Source: Streptomyces olindensis (GTDB taxonomy: Bacteria; Actinomycetota; Actinomycetes; Streptomycetales; Streptomycetaceae). From it: a stretch of DNA of 64,000 nt. The notes under the pieces were generated by a model. The model saw nothing but the letters and a program-made list of their open reading frames with translations, was not told the origin of the DNA and made no database searches. A program made the position numbers and the translations under genes. How positions within the stretch are numbered: the stretch's first letter is position 1; each line of letters begins with the position of its first letter. Where the stretch lies: contig JJOH01000019.1 of the NCBI GenBank assembly GCA_000696115.1, forward strand, positions 372,001 to 436,000, read 5' to 3'. Below are positions 33,432-43,200 of the stretch, in pieces.

Positions 33432-34852
33432 TGTGTCGCGCCGGCGGGGTGCCGGACCCCGCGGGGAACGGGGCCGGCATGGACGCGGCGTTCACCGCGC
33501 TGCTGGAGGACAGCGCGGAGGACCTGTACGAGTCGGCGCCGTGCGGCTATCTGTCCACGATGATGGACGGCACCATCGCCAAGATCAACGCGACGCTGCT
33601 GGACTGGCTCGGCCTGGAGCGCGAGGCCGTGGTGGGCCACAGGCGCTTCGCGGACCTGCTCACCGTCGGCGGGAGGCTGTACCACGAGACGCACTTCGCG
33701 CCGCTGCTGCGCATGCAGGGCGAGCTGCGCGGTGTCGCCCTGGAGATGCGGAGGCAGGGCGGCGGCCGGCTGCCCGTGCTGGTCTCGGCCGTGGTCAAGC
33801 ACGGCACCGGCGGCGAGCCGCTGCTGATCCGTACCACCGTCTTCGACGCCTCCGACCGCCGCTCCTACGAGGAGGAACTGCTGCGGCGCCGCAAGGAGGC
33901 CGAGCGGGTCCGAGCCGAGGCCGAGCAGGCCCGCGTCGAGGCGGAGCAGGCCCGCGTCGAGGCCGAACGCGCCCGGGCGGAAGCGGAACGGGCCCGTGCC
34001 GAGGCCGAGCGGGCCCATGCCGAGGCGGACGAGGCCAGGCGGCAGGCCGAGGCCGACCGGACCCGGCTGGCCGCCGCGCTCGCCGTCCTGCAGCAGTCCC
34101 TCGTGCCGGACTCGCTGCCCGCCGTGCCGGGCCTGGAGACGGCCGTGCACTACCACACGGCCGCGCCCGACCAGCTCGGCGGCGACTTCTACGACCTGTT
34201 CCCCGTCGCCGGCGGCCGCTGGGCGTTCTTCCTCGGCGACGTGTGCGGCAAGGGCCCCGAGGCCGCCTCCCTCACCTCGCTGACCCGCTACACCCTCCGG
34301 GCCGCCGCCCACCACGATCCGGAGCCCGCCTCGGCCCTGGCCACGCTGAACGCCGTGCTGCACGACCGGTACACCGCCGGCGGCGACCCGCGGTACTGCA
34401 CCTGCGTCATCGGCGTCGTCGAGCCCGGCGGCGAGCACGGGTCCGTGACCGTGCGCATCGCCTCCGGCGGCCACCCGCCGGCGCTCGTCCTGCGGTCCGA
34501 CGGCAGCGCCGAGTACCTGCCCACCCCCGGCGGCCTGCTCGTCGGCATCCTGCCCGGCGCGCCGATCGGCACGGCGGAGACCGTGCTGGCCCCCGGCGAC
34601 ACGCTGGTGCTGTACACCGACGGCCTCACCGAGGCCCGCACCGGCCCCGGCCGCGACGACCTGTACGGCGAGGACGCCCTGCGCGCCTTCGGCGCCGGTC
34701 ACGCCCCCGCCGGACCACGCGAGGTGATCACCGCGCTGACCGGGCTGCTGGAGAGCTTCGGTGAGGGTCTGGACGACGACACCGCCCTGCTCGCCCTCGG
34801 CGTCCCCGCCGCCCCGTCCCCGACCCGCCCGACCACGAGCCCCACCTCATGA
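33428..34852 (+). CDS. rsbP: RsbP-like PAS-coiled coil-PP2C serine phosphatase
   Basis: A 474-residue protein: PAS domain (about 30-140, GYLSTMMDGTIAKINATLLD), a long Glu/Arg/Ala coiled coil built of 7-residue units (about 155-215), then a SpoIIE/PP2C phosphatase (about 225-465) with the metal-binding GGDFYDLF and FFLGDVCGKG motifs and DDDTALLAL near the end. This is the RsbP layout, in which RsbQ acts through the PAS domain. GTG 33428 overlaps the rsbQ stop; ATG 33431 is an alternative. It would dephosphorylate the STAS protein encoded next. Confidence 0.9.
   Translation: MMCRAGGVPDPAGNGAGMDAAFTALLEDSAEDLYESAPCGYLSTMMDGTIAKINATLLDWLGLEREAVVGHRRFADLLTVGGRLYHETHFAPLLRMQGELRGVALEMRRQGGGRLPVLVSAVVKHGTGGEPLLIRTTVFDASDRRSYEEELLRRRKEAERVRAEAEQARVEAEQARVEAERARAEAERARAEAERAHAEADEARRQAEADRTRLAAALAVLQQSLVPDSLPAVPGLETAVHYHTAAPDQLGGDFYDLFPVAGGRWAFFLGDVCGKGPEAASLTSLTRYTLRAAAHHDPEPASALATLNAVLHDRYTAGGDPRYCTCVIGVVEPGGEHGSVTVRIASGGHPPALVLRSDGSAEYLPTPGGLLVGILPGAPIGTAETVLAPGDTLVLYTDGLTEARTGPGRDDLYGEDALRAFGAGHAPAGPREVITALTGLLESFGEGLDDDTALLALGVPAAPSPTRPTTSPTS
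33900..34080 (+). repeat. degenerate 21-bp repeats encoding the RsbP coiled coil
   Basis: Within rsbP, imperfect 21-bp units encode a heptad of the form R-(A/V)-E-A-E-x-A about nine times. They build the signalling helix between the PAS and phosphatase domains. Unit number could vary between strains, as whole units keep the frame. Confidence 0.7.
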
Positions 34853-35181
34853 AGCCGCTGACCATCGACCACCGCTCCACCGCGACCGGCCCCGTCCTGC
34901 GCGTGGCCGGCGACCTGGACTTCGACCAGGCCCCCGAACTGCGCCGCCGGATCGGCCTTCTGCCCCTCGCGCCGGGACAGTGCCTGGTCCTCGACCTGTC
35001 CGGGCTGGAGTTCTGCGACTCCTCCGGCATCACCGCCCTCCTCGCCGCCCGCCAGCACGCCCTGGCCGCCGAGGCCGACGCCGTCCTCGCCGCCGTACCG
35101 GCGAACCTGCTGCGGGTCCTCACCCTCGTCGGTCTCGACCAGGTCTTCACCCTGCGCCCGTACAGCGACCCCGCGTCCTGA
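34849..35181 (+). CDS. STAS-domain anti-anti-sigma factor
   Basis: A 110-residue STAS protein. The phosphorylatable Ser lies in LEFCDSSGITALLAA after the strand CLVLDLSGL. It overlaps the RsbP-like gene by 4 bp (ATGA). Dephosphorylated by RsbP it would bind an anti-sigma kinase and release a SigB/SigF-type sigma factor; neither partner is in the window. Confidence 0.92.
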   Translation: MKPLTIDHRSTATGPVLRVAGDLDFDQAPELRRRIGLLPLAPGQCLVLDLSGLEFCDSSGITALLAARQHALAAEADAVLAAVPANLLRVLTLVGLDQVFTLRPYSDPAS

Positions 35182-35365
35182 GTCCGCCCACCGTGCCTCT
35201 TGGCGCTCCCCGGACACCACCGCCGGGCCGGAAAACACTTGGACTGCGCGGTCGCGGTCGCGGGACACTTCCGGACTCGAACCGAAATCCACACATCCGT
35301 TGCGGTGATGGCCCCTGCCCGCACACCGCGCGTGGCGGCGGGCCACAGGACGACACAGGGGTGGG

Positions 35366-37180
35366 ATGGAAACGCCTGGAACACGCAGGGTTCAGCCGGG
35401 CAGGCGCTCGGTACTCCTCGCACTTCGCTACTACGGACGGGAGTTGACCCGGCTGCGCCGGTGGACGGCTCCCGCGATGCTGCTCTCGGCGCTGGGCAAC
35501 ATCGGAATCAACTACGTCGCGCCGCTGATCGTCGCCAAGCTCGTCGGCGACATCGCCGGTGATGAGGACCTCACCGTCGCCTCGGCACTGCCGTACGTGC
35601 TCGGCTTCGCCGGTGTCCTGCTGCTCGCGGAGGCACTGTGGCGCGTCGCCCTGCACTGCCTCAACCGGCTCGACGCCCTCGGCATCGAGCACCTGTACGT
35701 GATCGGGATGGACGAGCTGTTCGCCAAGGACGCCGCGTTCTTCCACGACAACTTCGCCGGTTCGCTGACCAAGCGGGTCCTCAGCTTCGCCTCCCGCTTC
35801 GAGCAGTTCGTCGACACGGTGACCTTCCAGATCGTGGGCAGCTTCGTGCCGCTGGCGTTCGGCGCGGTGGTGCTGTGGCGCTACGAACCGCTGCTCGTCG
35901 TCGGCCTGCTGGTGATGATCACGCTGACGGCGGTGCTGGTGGTGCCCCTCATCCGGCGCCGCCAGGTCCTCGTCGACCAGCGTGAGGAGGCGATCGCCCG
36001 GGTGTCGGGCCATGTCGCCGACAGCCTGATGAACATGGACACGGTCCGGGCGTTCGCGGCGGAGGAGCGCGAGGCCGCCGAGCACCGGGCCCGGGTCGCG
36101 ATGTCGCGCCGGCTCACCGTGCGGTCGTGGGACTACGGCAATCTGCGCATCGACACCCTGGTCGCGCCGATGTCCGTGCTCACCAACGCCATGGGTCTGC
36201 TGCTGGCGGTCATGCTCGGCGGGGGCGCGCACGGCGTGGAGGCGATCGTGGTCGCCTTCGCCTACTACAACAACGCGACCCGGATCATGTTCGAGTTCAA
36301 CCAGATCTACCGCCGGCTGGAGAGCTCGATGACGGAGGCGGCGCAGTTCACGGAGCTGCTCCTGACGCCGCCGACGGTGCTCGACCCGCCGGCACCGGAG
36401 CCGCTGCGGCCCCGGGCCGCCGATGTCCGCTTCGAGAAGGTGAGGTTCGCGCACCGGGGTGGCCGGCCGCTGTTCGACGGGCTCGACCTGACCGTGCCGA
36501 GCGGGGCGAAGGTCGGCCTCGTCGGCCGGTCCGGCGGCGGCAAGACCTCGCTGACCCGGCTGCTGCTGCGGATGACGGACATCGACGGCGGCCGCATCCT
36601 GGTCGGCGGCCAGGACATCAGCCGGCTGCGCCAGGCCGACCTGCGCGGTCAGATCGCCTACGTGCCACAGGATCCGGCGATGTTCCACCGCACCCTGCGG
36701 GAGAACATCGCGTTCGCCCGGCCGGACGCCGGCGACGCCGAGATCCGGCGGGCGGCCGAGGCGGCGCACGTCACGGAGTTCGCCGACGCGCTGCCGGACG
36801 GCTTCGACACCATGGTGGGCGAGCGGGGCGTCAAGCTGTCCGGGGGTCAGCGCCAGCGGGTTGCGCTCGCCCGGGCGATCCTGCGGGACGCGCCGATCCT
36901 GCTGCTCGACGAGGCGACCAGCGCGCTGGACTCCGAGAGCGAGCTGCTCGTCCAGGAGGCGCTGTGGCGGCTCATGGAGGGGCGGACCGCGCTGGTGGTG
37001 GCGCACCGGCTGAGCACGGTGGCCGGCATGGACCAGTTGGTCGTCCTCGACCGCGGCCGGATCGTCGAGCAGGGCACGCACCAGGAGCTGCTCGCGCTCG
37101 ACGGGGCCTACGCGAGGCTCTGGGAACACCAGTCGGGCGGGTTCCTCGACGACACCGCCGGGCGGGCCGAGGTGCTGTAG
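35366..37180 (+). CDS. ABC exporter, fused transmembrane and ATPase domains
   Basis: A 604-residue type IV ABC half-transporter. Six helices lie in residues 15-320, and the nucleotide domain in about 350-590 has Walker A GRSGGGKTS, Q-loop YVPQDPAMFHR, signature KLSGGQRQRVALARA, Walker B ILLLDEATSALD and H-loop VVAHRLST. It probably works as a homodimer. The substrate is unknown. The gene ends at a strong hairpin terminator that also faces the PKS gene, so export of the PKS/Ole product is conceivable but unsupported. The 184-bp spacer 35182-35365 upstream shows no clear element. Confidence 0.9.
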   Translation: METPGTRRVQPGRRSVLLALRYYGRELTRLRRWTAPAMLLSALGNIGINYVAPLIVAKLVGDIAGDEDLTVASALPYVLGFAGVLLLAEALWRVALHCLNRLDALGIEHLYVIGMDELFAKDAAFFHDNFAGSLTKRVLSFASRFEQFVDTVTFQIVGSFVPLAFGAVVLWRYEPLLVVGLLVMITLTAVLVVPLIRRRQVLVDQREEAIARVSGHVADSLMNMDTVRAFAAEEREAAEHRARVAMSRRLTVRSWDYGNLRIDTLVAPMSVLTNAMGLLLAVMLGGGAHGVEAIVVAFAYYNNATRIMFEFNQIYRRLESSMTEAAQFTELLLTPPTVLDPPAPEPLRPRAADVRFEKVRFAHRGGRPLFDGLDLTVPSGAKVGLVGRSGGGKTSLTRLLLRMTDIDGGRILVGGQDISRLRQADLRGQIAYVPQDPAMFHRTLRENIAFARPDAGDAEIRRAAEAAHVTEFADALPDGFDTMVGERGVKLSGGQRQRVALARAILRDAPILLLDEATSALDSESELLVQEALWRLMEGRTALVVAHRLSTVAGMDQLVVLDRGRIVEQGTHQELLALDGAYARLWEHQSGGFLDDTAGRAEVL

Positions 37181-37187
37181 CGCGGGT

Positions 37188-37225
37188 CCGGGGGCCGCTC
37201 CCCGCCCTGGGGAGGCGGCCCCCGG
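37188..37225. terminator. bidirectional terminator between ABC exporter and PKS genes
   Basis: The arms CCGGGGGCCGC-TCCCC and GGGGA-GGCGGCCCCCGG pair over 16 bp with one bulged base and a 5-base loop. It lies between the stop of the exporter and the stop of the convergent PKS gene. Confidence 0.75.
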
Positions 37226-37237
37226 AAGGCCCTGGCG

Positions 37238-40200
37238 TCACGTCAGCTCCAGGCGGGTGTGCACCAGGTGCGCGAGGTGGTTCAGCGTCCGGTCGCTGCT
37301 CATCAGCTCGGCGGCGGCGAGGCGGACGTCGAAGTGCTCGCCGGCCCGCACCAGGAACTCGGTGCTCAGCAGCGAGTCGAGGCCGAACTCGGTCACCGGC
37401 CGGGCCGGGTCCAGTTCCTCGGGGTCGCTGTGCAGGACGGCGGCGAGCAGCCGGGTCAGGGTCCGGGTGATGGCGGCCCGGGCGTCGTCGGGTGTCAGGG
37501 CGGACAGTTCCCGCAGCAGGTCCGCGCGGCCCTCCGGGTCGGGGGCGGCGTCCGCCGGCACCATGCCGGTGAACCGGGCCGTGGCCAGGGCGGGCAGCAG
37601 GCGGCGGGCGCGGCTCCAGCGGTAGCGGCCGATGCCCGCCACGTCGGTGCCCTGCCGCAGCAGGCCGCCGGCGGTGGCGAGGGCCTCGGCGATGGAGAGG
37701 GGCTGGAAGCCTCGTTCGGCCATGGCGTCGCCGATGGCGTGCCGGGCGACGTATCCGGTCTCGCCGATCGGGCCGAAGGCGAGGGCCGTGGCCGGCCGCC
37801 CCTGGGCGCGGCGGGCGCGGGCCTGGGCCTCCAGGTAGGCGTTGCCGGCCGCGTAGGGGGCCTGGCCGGCGTTGCCGACGGCGGCGGCGATGGAGGAGTA
37901 GGTGAGGAACAGGTCGAGTTCGTGGTCCGCGGTGAGGCGGTGGAGCCGGGCCGCGCCGTCGGCCTTGGGGGCGAGGACGGCGGTGAACCGGTCGTCGGTG
38001 AGGTCCGCGAGGGGCGCGTCGTCGAGGTGCATCGCGGCGTGGACGACGCCGCGCAGCCGGTTTCCGGTGGCGTCGACCGCGTCGACGACCCGGCGCAGCG
38101 CCGCCTCGTCGGTGACGTCGGCGGCGTACGCGGTGGCGTGGACGCCGCGCCGGGCCAGTTCCTCCAGCAGGGCCGGTGCTTCGGGGGTGGCCCGCCCGCG
38201 GCGGGAGACCAGTGCCAGGTGCCGGGCGCCGTGGTCGGCCAGCCACCGTGCGGTGGCGGCGCCGAAGCCGCCCGCGCCGCCGGTCACGAGGTAGGTGCCG
38301 TCGGCGTCCAGGGCGGACTGGTGGGGTGCGGGCCGGACGGGGACGGGCTCGTCCAGCGGGTCCTCGAAGGAGACGACGACCTTGCCGATGTGCCGGGAGT
38401 GCTGGAGGACCTGGAAGGCCTCCTCCACCCGGGCGGCCGGGTAGACCGTGTGCGGCAGCGGCCGGTAGACGCCGCGGTCGATGTGGGAGACGAGGTCCGT
38501 GACGAGGCGGGCGCCGCGTGCCCGGTCCAGGACCACGTGGTCGAGGTTGAAGCCGATGAAGGTCAGGCTGCGGTCGAAGGGGCGCAGCGGCAGCGTGTTG
38601 TTGAGGTAGATGTCCCGTTTCCCCAGTTCGACGAAGCGGCCGTTGGGGCGCAGCAGGTCCAGGCCGTGGGCGATCGCCTCGCCGCTGAGGGAGTTGACGA
38701 CGACGTCGACGCCCCGCCCCTCGGTAAGTTCGCGGACGCGGGGGACGAAGTCCAGGCTGCGCGAGTCCAGGACGTGCCAGGCCCCGAGGCTGCGCAGCAG
38801 GTTCCGCTTGGTCTCGGTGCCGGCGGTGGCGATGACGCGGGCACCCCGGGCGTGGGCGCACTGCAGTGCGGCCAGGCCCACGGCTCCGGCGCCGCCGTGC
38901 ACGAGCACCGTCTCCCCGGCCGCCAGGTGTGCCTGCGCGACCAGGGCGTGGTGGACGGTCAGGAAGGCGACGGGGAAGGTCGCCGCCTCGGCGTGGCTCA
39001 TGTCGTCGGGGATCTTCATCAGGGTGTGGGCGGAGGTGACGCCGTGGGAGGCGAGGGCCGCGGGGACGGCACCGCACACCCGGTCGCCGACCGCGAAGTC
39101 GGTGACTCCGGGTCCGACGGCGCACACGATCCCGGCCCCGTCGGTGCCGAGTCCCTGGCTGAGGGGGCTGTCCTCCACGGCCTCGGGCGGCAGCAGGCCG
39201 TTGGCGCGCAGGGGGTCGCGGTAGTTCAGCGCGACCGCGCGCATCTCGAGTGCGACTTCCCCGGGGCCGGGTTCCGGGACGGCCGTCTCCCGCCAGACCA
39301 GGCGGCGGGCCGGGCCGGGGTCGCGTGCCTCCAGGACGTAGGGGGCGCCGGTGGGGACGGCGGGAGGCTCGTCGGCCGGGTGCTCGACGTGCCGGGGAGT
39401 GAAGCGGCCGGCCGGTGTGAGGACGACCTCGTCCTCGTCCGCGCCGTCGGTGCCGTCCGGGGAGTGGCCCGGGGTGAGCAGTTCCACAGCGAGCCGCCGG
39501 GCGTCGGCGGCCGGGTCCGCGGTGCGGTCGAGGGAGACGCGCCGCAGTCCGAGTCCCGGTTGTTCGTTGGCGAGGGTGCGAGCGACGCCCCAGACGGCGG
39601 CGTCCTCGGGGTGCGCGGGGCGTTCCGGGGCGGGAAACAGGCCGGTGGGGCGCGTGACCAGCCAGACCTGGGACGCGCGCTCCTCGGGGCGGGTGCGGCA
39701 GGCGGCGGCCAGGGCGCGCAGGACGGCCGCGCGGTGGGTGGTCCGGGCGACGAGCCGCCGCGGGTCGGCCTCGGCGAGCAGCAGGACGATGCGGGGCACG
39801 GCCTCGGCGGGCAGGGCCGCCGTCCACGCGCCGGCGTCGGCGGACGCGGTCAGGACCGTCGCCGGGCCGAGCAGGGCGGCCAGTTCGCGCGCGGTCGGGG
39901 TCTCGGCGTCGGTCTCCGTGGCGACGATCCAGGCCGCGTCCGGCGCTGGTCCGGGCAGAGCGGGCGGGGCGGTCGGCGCGGCCGGTGCGGCGGCTGCCAC
40001 GACCGAGTGGTCTGCGGGCCCGGTCTGCCAGGGGTCCGTGAATCCGCACCGCTCCAGCAGGGGCGTCCACGCGTCGCGGGGCAGCAGCCGGGTGGTGGGG
40101 CGCAGGGCCCGGTCACCGCGTTTCCACCAGGACTCCAGCCCGCCCAGCAGCAGGGCGTCGAGCCGCTCGTGGTGCCGCTCGGTGGCCAGCAGGTGGCCGC

Positions 40201-43200
40201 CGGGGGCGAGGAGCGTGCGGACGTGGCCCAGCGTGGCGGCCAGGTCGGCGGTGGCGTGCAGGGCGTCACCGGCCAGGACGAGGTCGAAGCTCGCCGGGGC
40301 GAAGCCCTGGACGGCCGGGTCGGCGTCCGGGTCGAGGGTGCGGTACTCGATGAAGCGGCAGGCGGCGAAGCGGTGCCGGGAACGGGCGAAGGGGGCGTTG
40401 GACGGGGCGGTGCAGGTGTAGTGGGTGCGGTCGGCCGGGAGCAGGGGCAGCACGGCGGCGGTCAGGGCCGTGCTGGTCGCGCCCACTTCCAGGACGCGGA
40501 GCGGGCGGTCGGCGGGCCAGCCGTGGACGATCCGGTCGAGCAGTGCCTGCACCACGCGGTGGGTGAAGCGGTGGGCGGGTGCGGTCTCCTGCCACTGTTC
40601 GAGGAAGTTCTCGCCGACGGTCAGCAGGTCGCGGGGGTCGACGCCGCCGCGCAGCACCTCGGGCAGCTGCCGCAGCTGGCTGTTGATCAGCAGCGCGACG
40701 GGGCCGAACCGCGGGTGCTCCGCCACCAGGCTCCGCAGCGACTCCTCGGGGCGGGCCGTGACGTCGGTGAGCCGCCACGTCTCCCCGTCGGCCCGCGCCA
40801 GGTGGTGTTCGGCCAGCAGGGGCAGCATCAGGCGCACCAGCCTGCGGTGGCGCGGTGCCAGGCCCCGGGCGACCAGGTCCGCCATGGTGAACGGCGCGTC
40901 GGGGCGGTGCGCCAGGTCGCGCAGGGCCGCTGCCCAGCAGGTGGCACCGGCTCGTTCGGCGGCGGCGGTGAACGCCGCGTGGCCGCTGTCCTCCCAGGCG
41001 GCGCGGGCGGCGGCGATACGGCCTCGGGCGGCCTCCGCCAGTTCGGCGGGAGGGGGCAGCGGGGACGGCGGGGCGGGCGTCGAGGGGTGCGGGGCCGCGC
41101 GCAGGACGGTGCGCTGGACGGTCAGTGGGGCGTGGTCCGAGATGCGGGCGCGCCGGGTGCGGCACTTGTCGATCTGGGCGCTGACGGTGCCGTCGAGGTC
41201 GGCGTAGGTGATGTCCCAGCAGATCTCGTTGGCGCTGCGGCTGCGGCGCCGCAGGTGGACGACGCCCTCCTGGGCGGGGGTGCGCCAGACCCGTACGGCT
41301 CCGAAGGCCGAGGGCAGGTAGCTCGCGGCCTCCCGGGTCGGCTGGTCGGCCAGGGCGACGGTGGCCTGCAGGGGGCCGTCCAGCAGGACGGGGTGGACTG
41401 TGTAGCCGTCGGCCGGGTGGTCGAGCCGGTACCACGCGAGGAGTTCGCCGTCGCCGACGTCCAGGGTGCGCAGGAGCCGGAACCCGGGTCCGAGGTCCAG
41501 TCCGACGCGGTGGCAGTGCTCGTAGTAGTCGGGGCCGGTGAGGGCGCGGGGGCAGCGGGCCTTGAGCGCGGCGACGTCCAGCGGGGCGGGGGCGGTGCCC
41601 AGCCGGGTGCGTACCTGGGCGCGGACGACCGGCTGGACCTCGGTGCCGCGGGTGTCCCGGCTGCTGATGGTGAGGGTGCCGTCGGCCGGGGTGACGGCGG
41701 TCTGGAGCGCGGCTCCCGCAGGGTCGGGCCACGCGATCGCGAAGGGGCGGGAGATCTCCAGGTGCCGCACCTCCACCGGGCGGTCCAGCGCCCGCAGTCC
41801 GGCCGTGACGGCCATCTCCACGTACGCGGCGGCGGGCATCAGCACGTCGCCGCCGATCCGGTGGTCGCCCAGCCAGGGCACGAGCTGGGGTTCGACGCCG
41901 CCGTGCCACAGGGGGTGGGGGGCGGGCAGGCGTTCGCCGAGCAGGGGGTGGTCGAGCACTCCGGTGCCGCTGGTGTGCAGGACGAGGTCCTGCGGGGTGC
42001 TGTGCCAGTGCCGGTCGCGCTGCCAGGGGTAGGCGGGCAGGTCGGCGACCCGGCCGGGGTGCGGGAAGTGCGTCTGCCAGTCCACGTCGGCGCCGGCCGC
42101 GAGCAGGGCGGCGACGGCGGCCGTGGCCTCGCGCGGCCCGTTCCCGTCCCGGTGCAGGGTCGGCACGTACGTCAGGCCGGTTCGGCGCAGGTACGGACGC
42201 AGGACCGGGTGCGGCCCGATCTCCACGACGATGCCGACGCCCTCGTCCGCGAGCCGTGCCATGGCCTCGGCGAAGCGGACGGGTTCGCGCACGTTGCGCC
42301 ACCAGTACGCCGCGTCGAGTTCCGGGCCGGTCAGCGGGGTCGCGGTGACGGTGGAGACGAACGGCACCCGTGCCGTGCCGGGGGTCAGGCCGGCGAGGGC
42401 GGCGCACAGGGGTTCCTCGATGGGATCCATGGCGCGGCTGTGGAAGGCGTAGTCGAGGTCCAGCTCGCGGAAGAAGACGTCCCGAGCCGTGAGGTCGGCG
42501 CCGAGGGCGGTCAGCGCGTCGGGGGCGCCGGCCACGGTGACGTCGCGGTCGCTGTTGATCCCGGCGATCTCCAACACGCCGTCGAAGCGCGCCAGTTCCG
42601 CGCGGGCCGCGTCCTCGGCCAGCCCGACGGCGGCCATGCGGCCCCGGCCCGCGGTGGCGGCCTGGGCGCGGCTGCGCTGGGCCAGCACCAGCGCAGCCTG
42701 CTCCAGGGTCAGCGCCCCGGCCGCGTGGGCGGCGGCCACCTCGCCGACGCTGTGCCCGGCGACCGCGGCGGGGCGCAGTCCCTGCGCGGCCAGGAGTGCG
42801 GTCAGGCCCGTCTGCACGGCGAACAGCACCGGCTGGGCGATCTCGGTGCGCGCCCAGCGTGCCGCGGTGGGGCGCTCCAACTCCTTCGCCACGGACCAGC
42901 CCAGGTGCGGGGCCAGCGCGGCGTCGGCCTCCTCCACGGCGGCGCGGAAGACGGCCTCGCCCGTCATCAGGTCGGCGGCCATCCCCGGCCACTGGGAGGC
43001 GTTGCCGGAGTAGACGAACGCCACGGCGCCCCGCTCGGCCCTGCGGGTCACGGCCCCGCCGGCCGGCGCGTCGGTGAAGAGGTTCTCCAGCGCCTCGGCG
43101 GCCTGCCGTGCGTCGGCGGCCAGCACGGCGGCCCGGTGCGGGTGGGCGCCGCGCCGCAGCGTGCTGGTGCGGGCGACGTCGTAGAACTCCTCCGGTGCCG

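Noticed and set aside
35270..35310. Minus-strand GGTTCGAGTCC with a 5-bp stem, resembling the T-arm of a tRNA
   Set aside because: No acceptor, D-arm or anticodon arm can be folded upstream; at most a chance match or an att-like fragment, with no integrase nearby.
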